This document shows positions 36,625-46,286 of a stretch of DNA of 64,000 nucleotides, piece by piece. The position numbers and the translations under genes were made by a program. Within the stretch, counting starts at the first letter, position 1; every line of letters begins with the position of its first letter. Origin of the DNA: Arthrobacter cryoconiti (GTDB taxonomy: Bacteria; Actinomycetota; Actinomycetes; Actinomycetales; Micrococcaceae). The stretch lies in NCBI RefSeq assembly GCF_020905375.1, contig NZ_JAJJBU010000018.1:1-64000 (forward strand), in the 5' to 3' direction. The notes under the pieces were generated by a model. The model was not told where the DNA came from, ran no database searches, and saw only the letters and a program-made list of their open reading frames with translations.

Positions 36625-39600
36625 TCAGTCCAGTTCCGCAGTATCAATTGCTTTTTCCCGCAACCGCTGCTGCAATCCACCGAGTAGCAGCACTTCCACC
36701 AGTTTTCCCGAGTCTGCCATCTCCAGCAGGGCATTGATGGCCTTCTGGTGCCCCTCGCCTGCGACATAGACGGCTTCTTCAACGACGTCCGGCAGGGACG
36801 GCGAGGAAGCGAAGTCGATCGGCCCGTTGGCCTGGGCTTCACGCTGCAACTGCTCATTACCCTCCGCATGGACCATGATCGATGAGATGGCGTTGATCTG
36901 GTCCTCATCGGAGATCCCGATCCCCTCGAAAAGCTTGTTGATCTTCTCAATCAGCGCTGCCCAAGTACCTGACCTCTTCTCCCGCGCCACACCGGATCCC
37001 GAACCCGTGATCCCCTTCAAGCCTTGCCCCTGGCCATCAACCAGTTTCAGGTCAGCATCCTCAATCTTTTTCAAGGCGTAGTGCGTCAGCACCACATCGG
37101 ACAGGTCAAGCTGATTGCCCTTTGCTTTGTCGCTGAGCGCCTTGACGAGCAGCTTGATGTAGATCGCCAGCTTTTCAATCCGCGTGTCTTGGTAGTTGAT
37201 TATCTGCGAAAAGAAGTCGTAGGCCTTGTTGAAGGCCGACGCGGTCTTTTGGAATTCCTCCAGCTGGCCGATCGCCAGATTATCGTGGTCCGCACGAGCC
37301 TGCCGCATCCGTTCCCGGAACACATCTACTGCTGGGTTCAGGTGTGAATACAGTCCGTTGTGGTTCCGCTGTGCCACCCACTTCTGGGCCACCAATTCCA
37401 CGTCTTGGTCGTTGTAGATGTTCATGGCGTCCATCTTGGAGACCATGTCGTGGATGACGTCCGGATTGGATGCGTCCTGGATCTCGGCGTCCTCGTAGTA
37501 GTCCTGGAACGCCGCCAAAATTGTTTCTGGATCGTTGACGAAATCCAGGACAAACGTCTGATCCTTCCCCGGAATGACTCGGTTCAACCGCGAAAGCGTC
37601 TGCACTGCCGTGATGCCGGAAAGTTTCTTGTCCACGTACATGGCAACCAACAGTGGCTGGTCAAAACCGGTCTGAAATTTGTTCGCGACAATCATGATCT
37701 GGAATTCGTCGGTCCCGAACGCCTTGGTAAGCGACCGGCCCTTCAAACCGGCGTTCATCGTGTGCTCGGTGAATTCGTCAACGCCTAGTTCTGAGTCCAC
37801 AATCTTGCCGGAAAACGCCACCAGCGTCGCCAGCTCGGACTCGTATCCATGCGCGTGGATGTATTCATCCATGTACTTCTTGTACCGGACTGCCTCCCTG
37901 CGTGAACCTGTCACCACCATCGCCTTGGCGCGTCCCGCCAGGTGGTGCGCCACGTTGGAGCGGAAGTGCTCCACTATGACAGCGACTTTTTGCGCAATAT
38001 TGTGCGGATGGAGCTTCACCCACTGCATCAAGGCCTTTGAGCCCTTGTCGAGCTCCACCTCAATTGACTGCCCCGCCTCATCGAGATCGGCGATCCTCAC
38101 GGCCATCGCGTACGTGGTGTAATTCTGCAGCACATCCAGGATAAAACCTTCCTGGATGGCCTGCTTCATTGAATACAGGTCGAAAACTTGCGGAGCACCA
38201 TTCTCATCCGGCCGCCCGAACATCTCCACGGTCTTCGCCTTCGGCGTGGCCGTGAACGCGAAGAAAGACAACCGCCGCGTCTCCCCCGCCCTGGCCGACA
38301 TCTCGGCCACCAGCACATCCTCGGCCGTGATGTCTTCCTCGGCTTCCAGGCCGGCAGTCGTGAGCACCTGCTTGAGTGACTTCGCCGCATTGCCCGACTG
38401 CGAGGAATGGGCCTCATCGGCAATGATCGCGTACTTGCGCCCGGCCAGTCCCTTGTTCTTCCGGATCTCCTCCAGCGCATGGGGGAACGTCTGCAAGGTG
38501 ACGCCAATGATCTGGCGCCCCTTGATCAGTGCCTCCGCCAGCTGCTGGGATTTGGCGCCCTCGGAGCCACGGGTGATCGGCGCGAACACGCCCTTGACCG
38601 TCTCCAGCTGCTCAATGGCCTTCTGCAACTGTCCGTCCAGCACGTTCCGGTCACTGATCACAATGACCCCGTCAAAAACCTTGACGCCCTCCGGGGTGAA
38701 CAGTGACGCCAGCCGGTATGCGGTCCATGCAATTGAGTCCGTCTTCCCCGACCCCGCCGAGTGCTGGATCAGGTAGTTGTGTCCTGGCCCCTCAACCCGC
38801 GCGGTCGCGGTCAGGGCATTGACCGCCCGCCACTGGTGGTAGCGCGGGAACCGCACGGACTTCTTGAACTGCTTCTTCCCGGTGATCGGGTCTGTGTCTT
38901 CTTCAAAGCGGTAGTGGATGAACTTGCCGATGATCGTCAGCCAGGCATCCTTCTGCAGCACCTTTTCCCAAAAGTACGACGTCGGGGAGGAACCTTCCAC
39001 ATGAGCGTTCCCCGCGCCGTTGTGCTCACCGGCGTTGAAAGGCAGGAACCGTGTGGACGAACCCTCCAGCTTAGTTGTCATATGGACTTCACGGTTGGTC
39101 ACCACAAAGTGGACCAGGGCACCCCGGCCCATAGTCAGTAGGGGCTCTCCCTTGGGATTCCGGTCCTGCTTGTACTGCTTGATCGCGTCCTCGGCGGACT
39201 GTGTCATATCAGTTTTGAGCTCAACCGTTGCCACCGCAATACCGTTCAGGAACAACACCAGATCCAGTGATTTCTTAGGTGAGGCAGCGGAGTAGTGGAC
39301 CTGGCGCATGACCCGCACACGGTTCATTCCGTAACGTTGCACGGTTATTGGGTTCAGTCCGTCAGCTGGCTCCGGTTGGAACATCTTGAACGACGCCGGC
39401 GTGACAGCGAAGCCCTTCTTGATAGCGTTCAGTGTGCCGCCACCATTGATGGGCTCCGACGACATGACGGATGCCAGCCGATCCAGGATCCGAACCTCTG
39501 CCTTTGCCTGCATCGTCGGGTTCAGATCCGGCTTGATCACCTTCGCCAACTCATCGGGAGCTGTCTCCCTCAGCCAGGCGAACACGTCCTCCGGGAATAG

Positions 39601-39708
39601 CCCACGTTCACGGTCGTAGTCGCCATCGTTCTTTGAATACAGCCACCCATGAGACTCCAGGTACTCGCACAACTCTGCTTCGAAATGCTGCTCGTGACTA
39701 ATGGACAA
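36625..39708 (-). CDS. hsdR: Type I restriction enzyme, R subunit
   Basis: About 1027 residues. The PD-ExK-type nuclease core is seen in VELKTD near residues 162-167, the Walker A in SAGSGKT at about 317-323, and the DEAH box at about 431-434; later helicase motifs such as TGSRREAV and KFQTGFDQP follow. The subunit moves DNA by ATP hydrolysis and cuts unmodified DNA at a distance. The TTG at 39708 with GGGGGAG just upstream is preferred; it overlaps hsdS by 11 bases. The longer ATG frame to 39759 would overlap by 62 bases. No frameshift is seen. Confidence 0.92.
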   Translation of the reverse strand: MSISHEQHFEAELCEYLESHGWLYSKNDGDYDRERGLFPEDVFAWLRETAPDELAKVIKPDLNPTMQAKAEVRILDRLASVMSSEPINGGGTLNAIKKGFAVTPASFKMFQPEPADGLNPITVQRYGMNRVRVMRQVHYSAASPKKSLDLVLFLNGIAVATVELKTDMTQSAEDAIKQYKQDRNPKGEPLLTMGRGALVHFVVTNREVHMTTKLEGSSTRFLPFNAGEHNGAGNAHVEGSSPTSYFWEKVLQKDAWLTIIGKFIHYRFEEDTDPITGKKQFKKSVRFPRYHQWRAVNALTATARVEGPGHNYLIQHSAGSGKTDSIAWTAYRLASLFTPEGVKVFDGVIVISDRNVLDGQLQKAIEQLETVKGVFAPITRGSEGAKSQQLAEALIKGRQIIGVTLQTFPHALEEIRKNKGLAGRKYAIIADEAHSSQSGNAAKSLKQVLTTAGLEAEEDITAEDVLVAEMSARAGETRRLSFFAFTATPKAKTVEMFGRPDENGAPQVFDLYSMKQAIQEGFILDVLQNYTTYAMAVRIADLDEAGQSIEVELDKGSKALMQWVKLHPHNIAQKVAVIVEHFRSNVAHHLAGRAKAMVVTGSRREAVRYKKYMDEYIHAHGYESELATLVAFSGKIVDSELGVDEFTEHTMNAGLKGRSLTKAFGTDEFQIMIVANKFQTGFDQPLLVAMYVDKKLSGITAVQTLSRLNRVIPGKDQTFVLDFVNDPETILAAFQDYYEDAEIQDASNPDVIHDMVSKMDAMNIYNDQDVELVAQKWVAQRNHNGLYSHLNPAVDVFRERMRQARADHDNLAIGQLEEFQKTASAFNKAYDFFSQIINYQDTRIEKLAIYIKLLVKALSDKAKGNQLDLSDVVLTHYALKKIEDADLKLVDGQGQGLKGITGSGSGVAREKRSGTWAALIEKINKLFEGIGISDEDQINAISSIMVHAEGNEQLQREAQANGPIDFASSPSLPDVVEEAVYVAGEGHQKAINALLEMADSGKLVEVLLLGGLQQRLREKAIDTAELD

Positions 39709-41080
39709 CGAACTCCCCCTCCAACGACTGTTGCTTCGACGCCACGGCATCGCGCACATCGATCTTGCCGGTAACTGCAGCCGAAATCAGCGCCGCACGC
39801 CGTTCTTTCGACAACGCAATCGATTCCTTGGCATCTGCAATGGCTAAATCGAATTCGTTCGTTTCCCGATTCAAAAAGTCGACTATTTGAGCCTGTTGAT
39901 CTTTCGCCGGAACGACTACGGGCATCATCTGGATCTTGGGGATTGGCAAGTTCTGGACTATCGAGCCACTGGTTTCTACATCAATGTAGCTACGCATATG
40001 CGGCATGTAGAGGTTCCAAAGCAATAATTGTGGGTCAAGTTTGATTTGATCACATTTTAGTAGAACCATCCTTTGACCAAGCGCATAGATGCTGTCCGCC
40101 GGAACGAGAGCAGCCTCTCCTGCCGGGGCTTCACGGGTGAAGAAGATGTCCCCCTTCGACGGACGGCCTTTGGCCGTGCGCACCTGGTAAGTGTCACGAC
40201 TAATGTCCAGCCCGCGATCAGGACTAAACCGCCCGTCTCGCACGCAGCTCGTCTTTACGCTGACGAATTCACCAGCGACATCTTCGTCTGGCGTCGTGTG
40301 CAGGCAATCAATGACCCTGGATGTTACGTGTTCAAGCCGTTGAATGGTCCATCCGGCAGGAATCGCATCCAACCATTCAACACCGCTGCACTCCAGCGAC
40401 ACCTTAGGGTCGAGGCCCTTGGTGACGGCTTGCGTGATGGTTGCCGCGCGGCGTTCGTTCAGCAGGGAGATGAGTTTTTCCTGGTCGGCGATGAACGCGT
40501 CAATCTCGGCCGTCTCACGGTCCAAATAGTCACCAATTTGTTCGGCCTCATGAACTGATGGAGTCGGCACCCTTAGGTACTTCATCGTGTTTTGGCTCAA
40601 CCCAACACGCGTAACACCCGGAGTCTTATTCTCGAAGGTGGTCTTAACGTACTTCGATTCGAACAAATATCGGATGAAACGACTGTACCGGGTATCATTT
40701 GGCCTGTAAATTGCCAAATGATACCCGAAAACAACCCCTGGCATGTCGTTTCGCACATATGCCGGAATACCAATATCGTCCGAAGTTTCGGAATCCTTGG
40801 TGATTGCAACATCCCCAGATTTTGGAGTGAACGCCATGATCTGCGAAGGAGTCGCCGTTGCCTTCATATAGTGCGGATCGTCAACAAGAACGTCGTTGTA
40901 GTACACGTCAGTGTAATTGCACAGACGAACCGGTACCTCGTCGTCGTAAGATTTCTTGTCAACGGTGCTGGTCACAACACGACTGATCGCCGTTGCTGGC
41001 TGAACTGTCCAGTGCTTCGGCACGTCGCCGAGCCACTCAACTCCGCTCGCCCGATAGTGCGGATACGGCTTGAGGCTCAT
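39698..41080 (-). CDS. hsdS: Type I restriction enzyme, specificity subunit
   Basis: A 460-residue S subunit with two target-recognition halves. The first starts HYRASGVEWLGDVPKHWTV, the second starts CSGVEWLDAIPAGWTIQRLEHV, and each ends in a helical spacer (IGDYLDRETAEIDAFIADQEKLISLL; IVDFLNRETNEFDLAIADAKESIAL). Two complete halves imply a bipartite target sequence. The ATG overlaps the hsdM stop as ATGA. The recognition sequence cannot be derived from the protein by eye. Confidence 0.92.
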   Translation of the reverse strand: MSLKPYPHYRASGVEWLGDVPKHWTVQPATAISRVVTSTVDKKSYDDEVPVRLCNYTDVYYNDVLVDDPHYMKATATPSQIMAFTPKSGDVAITKDSETSDDIGIPAYVRNDMPGVVFGYHLAIYRPNDTRYSRFIRYLFESKYVKTTFENKTPGVTRVGLSQNTMKYLRVPTPSVHEAEQIGDYLDRETAEIDAFIADQEKLISLLNERRAATITQAVTKGLDPKVSLECSGVEWLDAIPAGWTIQRLEHVTSRVIDCLHTTPDEDVAGEFVSVKTSCVRDGRFSPDRGLDISRDTYQVRTAKGRPSKGDIFFTREAPAGEAALVPADSIYALGQRMVLLKCDQIKLDPQLLLWNLYMPHMRSYIDVETSGSIVQNLPIPKIQMMPVVVPAKDQQAQIVDFLNRETNEFDLAIADAKESIALSKERRAALISAAVTGKIDVRDAVASKQQSLEGEFVVH

Positions 41081-43110
41081 GCCTTTACCTGCTCGAGGCG
41101 GGTGCGGATGCGGCCGAGGACCGCGTCGAGGTCGGCGTCGATGTCTTCAAGAGCGCGCGGAGGAACGTACTTGTAGAAATGGCGTGTGAAGGGGATTTCG
41201 CACCCTTCCTTGGACTTGTCTTCGTCGATCCAGGCGTCGGGCACGAAGGGCTTGACCTCGCGTTCCAGGTAGGCGTGGACGCCCTCGTCCCAGGGCACGT
41301 TTTCGGTGTCGCGGAGATCAGTATCAGCCTCAAACTTGCCTTTGGTGCCGGTGCAGATGTCGGCGGTGTCGTCGCGCTCGGACAGGCCGGAGATGAGCGC
41401 CTTCATCTGGGTGCCGGTGACAGGCGTTTCGCCGTTGGCCAAGGCGCCGCGCAGGGCTTTCGCGAAGGCGTCGCGGTTGGTCCAGACTTCGCCTGTGGTC
41501 AGTGCCGCGAGGGAGGTTTCGAGCGCGAGCCGGGACTCGGCGTCGTACTTGGAAAAGGCCTTGGAGGACAGAGCCGTCTCGATGCGCTCAGCTGTGACAG
41601 CGAAGTTGAGGCGCAATGGGCGTTCGACGGTGATGGTGCGGTAGAAGAAGTCGGTGGTGTTGAAGATTTTGGACTTGTCGCTCTGTTCGAAGTCTCCGTA
41701 GAGCTTGACGATGGTGTTGATGTCGTCGGGCCCGAGTTCGTTGCGCTTGGAGCCGAGGCCCTTGCGCATTTTCCGGAAGAGCTGGGAGCCGTCGACGAGC
41801 TGGATCTTGCCCACACGGTCAGGATGCTTGGATTTGGAGAGGACCCAGACGTAGGTGCTGATGCCGGTGTTGTAGAACATGTCCGTGGGCAGGGCGATGA
41901 TGGCTTCGAGGTAGTCGCGCTGCAGGATCCACTTGCGGATGTTTGACTCCCCCGAGCCGGCGCCGCCGGTGAACAGGGGCGAGCCGTTCAGGACGATGGC
42001 CGCCCGGCCACCGGTGGTGCCCTGGCCGGGCTCGCGCATCTTGGAGATCAGATGCATCAGGAAGAGCATGGAGCCGTCGGACACGCGCGGGAGGCCGGGA
42101 CCGAAGCGGCCGCCGAAGCCCTTTTCGAGATGTTCCTCGCGGACGGCTTTTTCTTGTTTTTTCCAGTCGACGCCGAAGGGCGGGTTGGAGAGGCAGTAGT
42201 TGAAGGTGGTGCCGGCGTGGCCGTCGTTCAGGAGGGTGTCGGCGTTTACGATGGCGTCCACGGATTGGCCCTTGATGACCATGTCCGCCTTGCAGATGGC
42301 GTAGGACTGGGCGTTCAGTTCCTGGCCTGCGAGGGTGAGTTTCGCTTTCGGGTTCATCTGGGTGAGGTGGTCTTCGGCGACCGAAAGCATACCGCCGGTG
42401 CCTGCGGTGGGGTCGTAGACGGAACGAACGATGTCCTTGTCGGTCAGGTCTTTGCCATCGGCGTCGAAGAGGAGATCCACCATGAGCTCGATGACCTCAC
42501 GCGGGGTGAAGTGTTCACCGGCGGTTTCGTTGGAGGCTTCGGCGAACTTGCGGATGAGTTCCTCGAAGATGTGGCCCATTTTGGCGTTGGAGACACGCTT
42601 GGGGTGGAGGTCCACTTCGGCGAAGCGCTGGACAACGAGGAGGAGCAGGTTGTTCTCCTCAAGTTCCTCAATCCGGTCCTCGATCTTGTACTTGGAGAAG
42701 ATGTCGTGGACGTTCAGGGAGAATCCGTTGATGTAGGCGAGCAGGTTCTCCCGGATGTTCTCCGGGTCCCCCACCAGCTTCTTCAGATCATAAACGCTGG
42801 TGTTGTAGAACGAGTGCTGGTGTCCGGCCTTTGTGCGGAGGAGGACGGGGCGAACTGGCATGCCCTTCTCGTTTGCTTCCTTGACTGCCTCAAGCACCTG
42901 GGGTTTGGTGTCTGCAAGAACTGAATCCAGGCGGCTGAGCACCGTGAACGGCAGGATGAAGTCGCCGTACTGGTGAGCCTTGAAATTGCCTCGCAGAAGA
43001 TCCGCGATTCCCCAAATGAATGATGCGTAATTACTCAAGTCTCTTGCCTGCTCTGTCCGGGTCTTGCTTGTTGTGTTGCCGATGCTGGCGATCGGTGCAC
43101 GCGGCACCAC
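41077..43110 (-). CDS. hsdM: Type I restriction enzyme, N6-adenine methyltransferase subunit
   Basis: A 677-residue M subunit. The N-terminal helical domain (ASFIWGIADLLRGNF), the SAM-binding motif DPTAGTGG at 233-240 and the catalytic NPPF at 309-312 are intact. It modifies host sites as a complex with HsdS and, with HsdR, forms the restriction enzyme. It is slightly longer than classical HsdM because of a C-terminal extension ending in an HsdS-contacting helix. Start GTG at 43110 has only a weak ribosome site; a TTG near residue 25 is an alternative. Confidence 0.92.
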   Translation of the reverse strand: MVPRAPIASIGNTTSKTRTEQARDLSNYASFIWGIADLLRGNFKAHQYGDFILPFTVLSRLDSVLADTKPQVLEAVKEANEKGMPVRPVLLRTKAGHQHSFYNTSVYDLKKLVGDPENIRENLLAYINGFSLNVHDIFSKYKIEDRIEELEENNLLLLVVQRFAEVDLHPKRVSNAKMGHIFEELIRKFAEASNETAGEHFTPREVIELMVDLLFDADGKDLTDKDIVRSVYDPTAGTGGMLSVAEDHLTQMNPKAKLTLAGQELNAQSYAICKADMVIKGQSVDAIVNADTLLNDGHAGTTFNYCLSNPPFGVDWKKQEKAVREEHLEKGFGGRFGPGLPRVSDGSMLFLMHLISKMREPGQGTTGGRAAIVLNGSPLFTGGAGSGESNIRKWILQRDYLEAIIALPTDMFYNTGISTYVWVLSKSKHPDRVGKIQLVDGSQLFRKMRKGLGSKRNELGPDDINTIVKLYGDFEQSDKSKIFNTTDFFYRTITVERPLRLNFAVTAERIETALSSKAFSKYDAESRLALETSLAALTTGEVWTNRDAFAKALRGALANGETPVTGTQMKALISGLSERDDTADICTGTKGKFEADTDLRDTENVPWDEGVHAYLEREVKPFVPDAWIDEDKSKEGCEIPFTRHFYKYVPPRALEDIDADLDAVLGRIRTRLEQVKA

Positions 43111-43178
43111 TTAGAGCATATGACGATGCGGAGGCATCCGGGCAAATCGCTACAGCGTAAGCAGGGTGGGCACGGCGT

Positions 43179-44177
43179 CTACATAGGGGCGCGCTTGTCC
43201 AGAAAGTGGATTTTACGCAAAATGTCAGCCGCGAAAGCATGATTATGGTGCTTGGCGAAAACCGTGGTGGACCGGCGCATCATGGTCACGTTGAGCCTAT
43301 AAGCGGCATCCAAAATGAATGGCTGCTCCAGCACCCTGGAAAAGGTATCAGTGCCTACGCAGTCCAGAGTCAGCACCGGACCTGCGCTTCGATAGTTAGT
43401 GGACACTTGGGAAGTTACCCGCCGAAGCCAGCGGTCTTTCAGTGCTTCCAACTTGGGTGAGAGTTCCTCAGGCCAAAGATTGACTGTCCATTCAAGCTCT
43501 GTGCTTCCATTTTTGAGATCCTGCTCAGTCACGTACAAGGCTTCCACGGAACCGACATTCAGCGTGAAGAGCCTGCGGTGATCCCTATACTTCCGTGTTG
43601 ATGGAAACGCTGTAAGCGACCACAACAAACCCCCTGTCCGGCTGGGGCTTGGGATGGTCTCGTGCATGTACCGCGCCAGCTCATCTCGTATCTGCCGATA
43701 GTCGCGACGCTCCGAGAGTTGCCAGAAACGGCCATCTTTGGACTGCCTGGGCTCTTCCGAAACAGTTAACCGCCTGGATCTCTCCCATGGCAGCGTGAGT
43801 CTGGCGCCGACTGCCATCTCAATTTCCAGATCCCCACGGCCGCCCGGCTGGTCGGTCAGCATCTTGTTGCGCAGGCTGTAGCCGCGTTGCTCGTGGACGA
43901 TGGCTGCGCGCTCATATGCGTCAAGCAATTCTCGCTCGCATGGGGCAAACCCGAACGCCAAGATATCACCGTGGGTGCGCCTGTGGTCCGCGTAGCGACG
44001 GATGATATTCACGGTTTGGCCCACATAGCGGACACCATCTTCAAACTCAAGGACGTAAATCCCACAGAGGTCTCCCGATTCCGCCATGGCAAAGAGTGCG
44101 GAAACAGGGGCCGAATCTTCCATGGAATACCGTGTGAAAATGAGAGGTTCCAACATAGCTGCGTCTGGGCTGTCCAT
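43179..44177 (-). CDS. GIY-YIG nuclease-domain protein beside hsd genes
   Basis: A 332-residue protein. Near the N-terminus, GIYVLEF (residues 39-45) and VRYVGQT (49-55) form the GIY-YIG core, followed by a conserved arginine in NIIRRYADHRR. The rest, about 230 residues, is not recognised; it ends with a helical region rich in His and Arg. It is read in the same direction as hsdM and ends 68 bases before it. GIY-YIG domains in anti-phage systems cut invading DNA, but stand-alone members also serve repair or mobile introns. Start is ATG 44177; later in-frame ATGs could be the true start. Confidence 0.7.
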   Translation of the reverse strand: MDSPDAAMLEPLIFTRYSMEDSAPVSALFAMAESGDLCGIYVLEFEDGVRYVGQTVNIIRRYADHRRTHGDILAFGFAPCERELLDAYERAAIVHEQRGYSLRNKMLTDQPGGRGDLEIEMAVGARLTLPWERSRRLTVSEEPRQSKDGRFWQLSERRDYRQIRDELARYMHETIPSPSRTGGLLWSLTAFPSTRKYRDHRRLFTLNVGSVEALYVTEQDLKNGSTELEWTVNLWPEELSPKLEALKDRWLRRVTSQVSTNYRSAGPVLTLDCVGTDTFSRVLEQPFILDAAYRLNVTMMRRSTTVFAKHHNHAFAADILRKIHFLDKRAPM

Positions 44178-44352
44178 GCCCCCATAGTGACATCAATAGG
44201 CGCGGCTGGCTAAAGGACTTTCCCGTCAAAATCCCCACTCATAACAATGCGCCACCGTCAGTCCGCCCGACCAGCGAGTCACAGTACCGAAGGCGGCCAG
44301 CCAAGACAGCCACCTTCCCGGGGCTATGCTCAAAATGACCAGAGAGGAAACC

Positions 44353-44751
44353 ATGCCCACATTCGGGATGCCGTCACATATTGATTTTTCAGTTTCCAAT
44401 GCCGAGGCCAGCGCACGGTGGTATTGCGAGGTCCTGGGCTTGAAGCGGGTGCGGCGCGTTGACTTCGAGGACCGCATTATGATCGTTCTCTTGCATGCCA
44501 CCTCAGGTCTTGTCATCGGGCTCAATGAGCACTCCGTAGTCCCCAATGGCCGCTTCGATGACCGGAATGTGGGCTTGGACCACATTGGTTTCAGCGTCAC
44601 CGAGAGGGCCGATTTGGAGACTTGGGAGCGCCACCTGAGCGCCCTCAACGTGGTGCATTCCCCCACCGAAGATACTGCCAACGGATCCGCCCTGGTCTTC
44701 CGCGACCCAGACAACATTCAGCTTGAGTTTTGGTGGACCCGTAAACAATAA
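44353..44751 (+). CDS. VOC family protein
   Basis: 132 residues of the glyoxalase/dioxygenase fold: HIDFSVSNAEASARWYCEVLGLKRV at the start, LDHIGFSVTERADLETW in the middle and VFRDPDNIQLEFWW at the end with the metal-ligand pattern H...E. The ATG at 44353 follows GAGAGGA; the frame continues upstream without support. The nearby mycothione reductase could suggest a mycothiol-linked detoxification role, but that is only proximity. Confidence 0.85.
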   Translation: MPTFGMPSHIDFSVSNAEASARWYCEVLGLKRVRRVDFEDRIMIVLLHATSGLVIGLNEHSVVPNGRFDDRNVGLDHIGFSVTERADLETWERHLSALNVVHSPTEDTANGSALVFRDPDNIQLEFWWTRKQ

Positions 44752-44818
44752 ACTGGTAGCTGGTGTGGAGGTTGCAGTGCGATAATTTCGATATCACCAA
44801 GCAAAGGATCTCTACCTC

Positions 44819-46225
44819 ATGGCCCACTTTGACCTCGTCATCATTGGCACCGGCTCCGGCAACTCCATCCCAGGCCCCGAATTCGATGATTGGTCCATTG
44901 CCATCGTCGAGGACGGCTACTTTGGCGGCACCTGCCTCAACGTAGGTTGCATCCCCACCAAAATGTTTGTCCACCCCGCCGAACTCGCAGACGCGGCCCG
45001 TCACGGCAAGGCTCTGGGCATCGACGCCCAGCTCAACTCCGTGGACTGGAAAGGCATCCGAGACAGGATCTTCACCCGCATCGACGCCATTGAAGCCGGT
45101 GGGCGTGCCTACCGCGATGGCGACGAATGCCCCAACATCACGGTCTTCTCCGGGCACGGGCAATTCACCGGGACCAAGGCACTGCACGTGGACCTCCACA
45201 ACGGTGACACTGCCGAGATTACCGGTGACCGATTCGTCCTGGCCGCGGGATCCCATGCGGTAGTTCCCGAGATTCCGGGTCTGGCCGATGCCAACGCCCC
45301 GTTCCATACCTCGGACACCATCATGCGGATCGAATCCCTTCCGGCCAGCATCGCCATCCTTGGCGGTGGCTACATCGCCGCCGAATTCGCGCACGTTTTT
45401 TCTTCATTCGGTGTCAAAGTCACTCAGATCGCCCGTGGCTCCCGGCTTCTCAAGTCCCAGGACGACGACGTCTCCGCTCAGTTTACAAAGGAAGCATCCG
45501 CACGCTACGACGTCCTATTGGACACTAAGGTCAGCGGCGTCACAGAGACCAGTGACGGCGTCGAACTTGTTGTTGAAGGCCCCAACGGGACCCACACCGT
45601 GGCCGCAGAGTTGCTGCTGGTCGCCACCGGACGCCTCTCCAATGGTGCCCGGCTGTCAGTGGAAAAGGCGGGTGTGGAGCTGGATCACCACGGCAGGGTA
45701 GTGGCGGATAAATTCCAGCGCACCACTGTGGATGGCATCTACGCTCTGGGAGACATCAGCACCCATCACCAGCTCAAGCACGTGGCTAACCATGAAGCCC
45801 GCGTGGTCAAGCACAACCTGGCCCATCCCGAGTCCCTGATCAGCTCCGACCACCGCTTTGTACCCGCGGCCGTCTTCACCGATCCGCAGATCGCCTCCGT
45901 TGGTATTACGGAAGCACATGCGATCAAGGCCAACATTCCCTATGTTGCCAAAACCCAGAACTATTCCGACATCGCCGCGGGCTGGGCCAGGGAAGATCAG
46001 GGCCACTTCCTGAAGGTGCTGGCAGATCCCGCCACCGGGCTACTGCTGGGCGCTCATGTGATTGGGCCGGAGGCTGCCACGGTGATCCAGCCGCTGATCC
46101 AGGCCATGTCCTTTGGGCAGAGCGCACACGACGTTGCCCACAATCAGTACTGGATTCATCCTGCCCTGACGGAATTGGTGGAGAACGCGCTGCTGGGCTT
46201 GCCGGAGCCATCCGCGCAGCAGTAA
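44819..46225 (+). CDS. mtr: Mycothione reductase
   Basis: A 468-residue FAD disulfide reductase that keeps mycothiol reduced with NADPH. Key sites: IIGTGSGN (FAD), GGTCLNVGCIPTK with the redox-active cysteine pair at about residues 40-45, ILGGGYIAAEFA (NADPH), and IHPALTELVENAL with the C-terminal histidine base. The GTGSGN start and the Gly-rich loop are typical of mycothione reductase rather than dihydrolipoamide dehydrogenase. Its presence marks the host as an actinobacterium. Confidence 0.92.
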   Translation: MAHFDLVIIGTGSGNSIPGPEFDDWSIAIVEDGYFGGTCLNVGCIPTKMFVHPAELADAARHGKALGIDAQLNSVDWKGIRDRIFTRIDAIEAGGRAYRDGDECPNITVFSGHGQFTGTKALHVDLHNGDTAEITGDRFVLAAGSHAVVPEIPGLADANAPFHTSDTIMRIESLPASIAILGGGYIAAEFAHVFSSFGVKVTQIARGSRLLKSQDDDVSAQFTKEASARYDVLLDTKVSGVTETSDGVELVVEGPNGTHTVAAELLLVATGRLSNGARLSVEKAGVELDHHGRVVADKFQRTTVDGIYALGDISTHHQLKHVANHEARVVKHNLAHPESLISSDHRFVPAAVFTDPQIASVGITEAHAIKANIPYVAKTQNYSDIAAGWAREDQGHFLKVLADPATGLLLGAHVIGPEAATVIQPLIQAMSFGQSAHDVAHNQYWIHPALTELVENALLGLPEPSAQQ

Positions 46226-46286
46226 CTACTCACGGCCAGAGACTCTGAGCAGTTCAGGGGCGGGTGCGGCCACGCAACGGAACCAT

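Noticed and set aside
39709-39759. Upstream ATG start for HsdR
   Set aside because: It would give a 62-base overlap with hsdS and adds a Trp/Arg-rich stretch absent from the family; TTG 39708 has a ribosome site.
41179-41946. Long forward frames opposite hsdM (also 42052-42924)
   Set aside because: Gly/Val-rich mirror frames produced by codon bias of hsdM; no family-like sequence.
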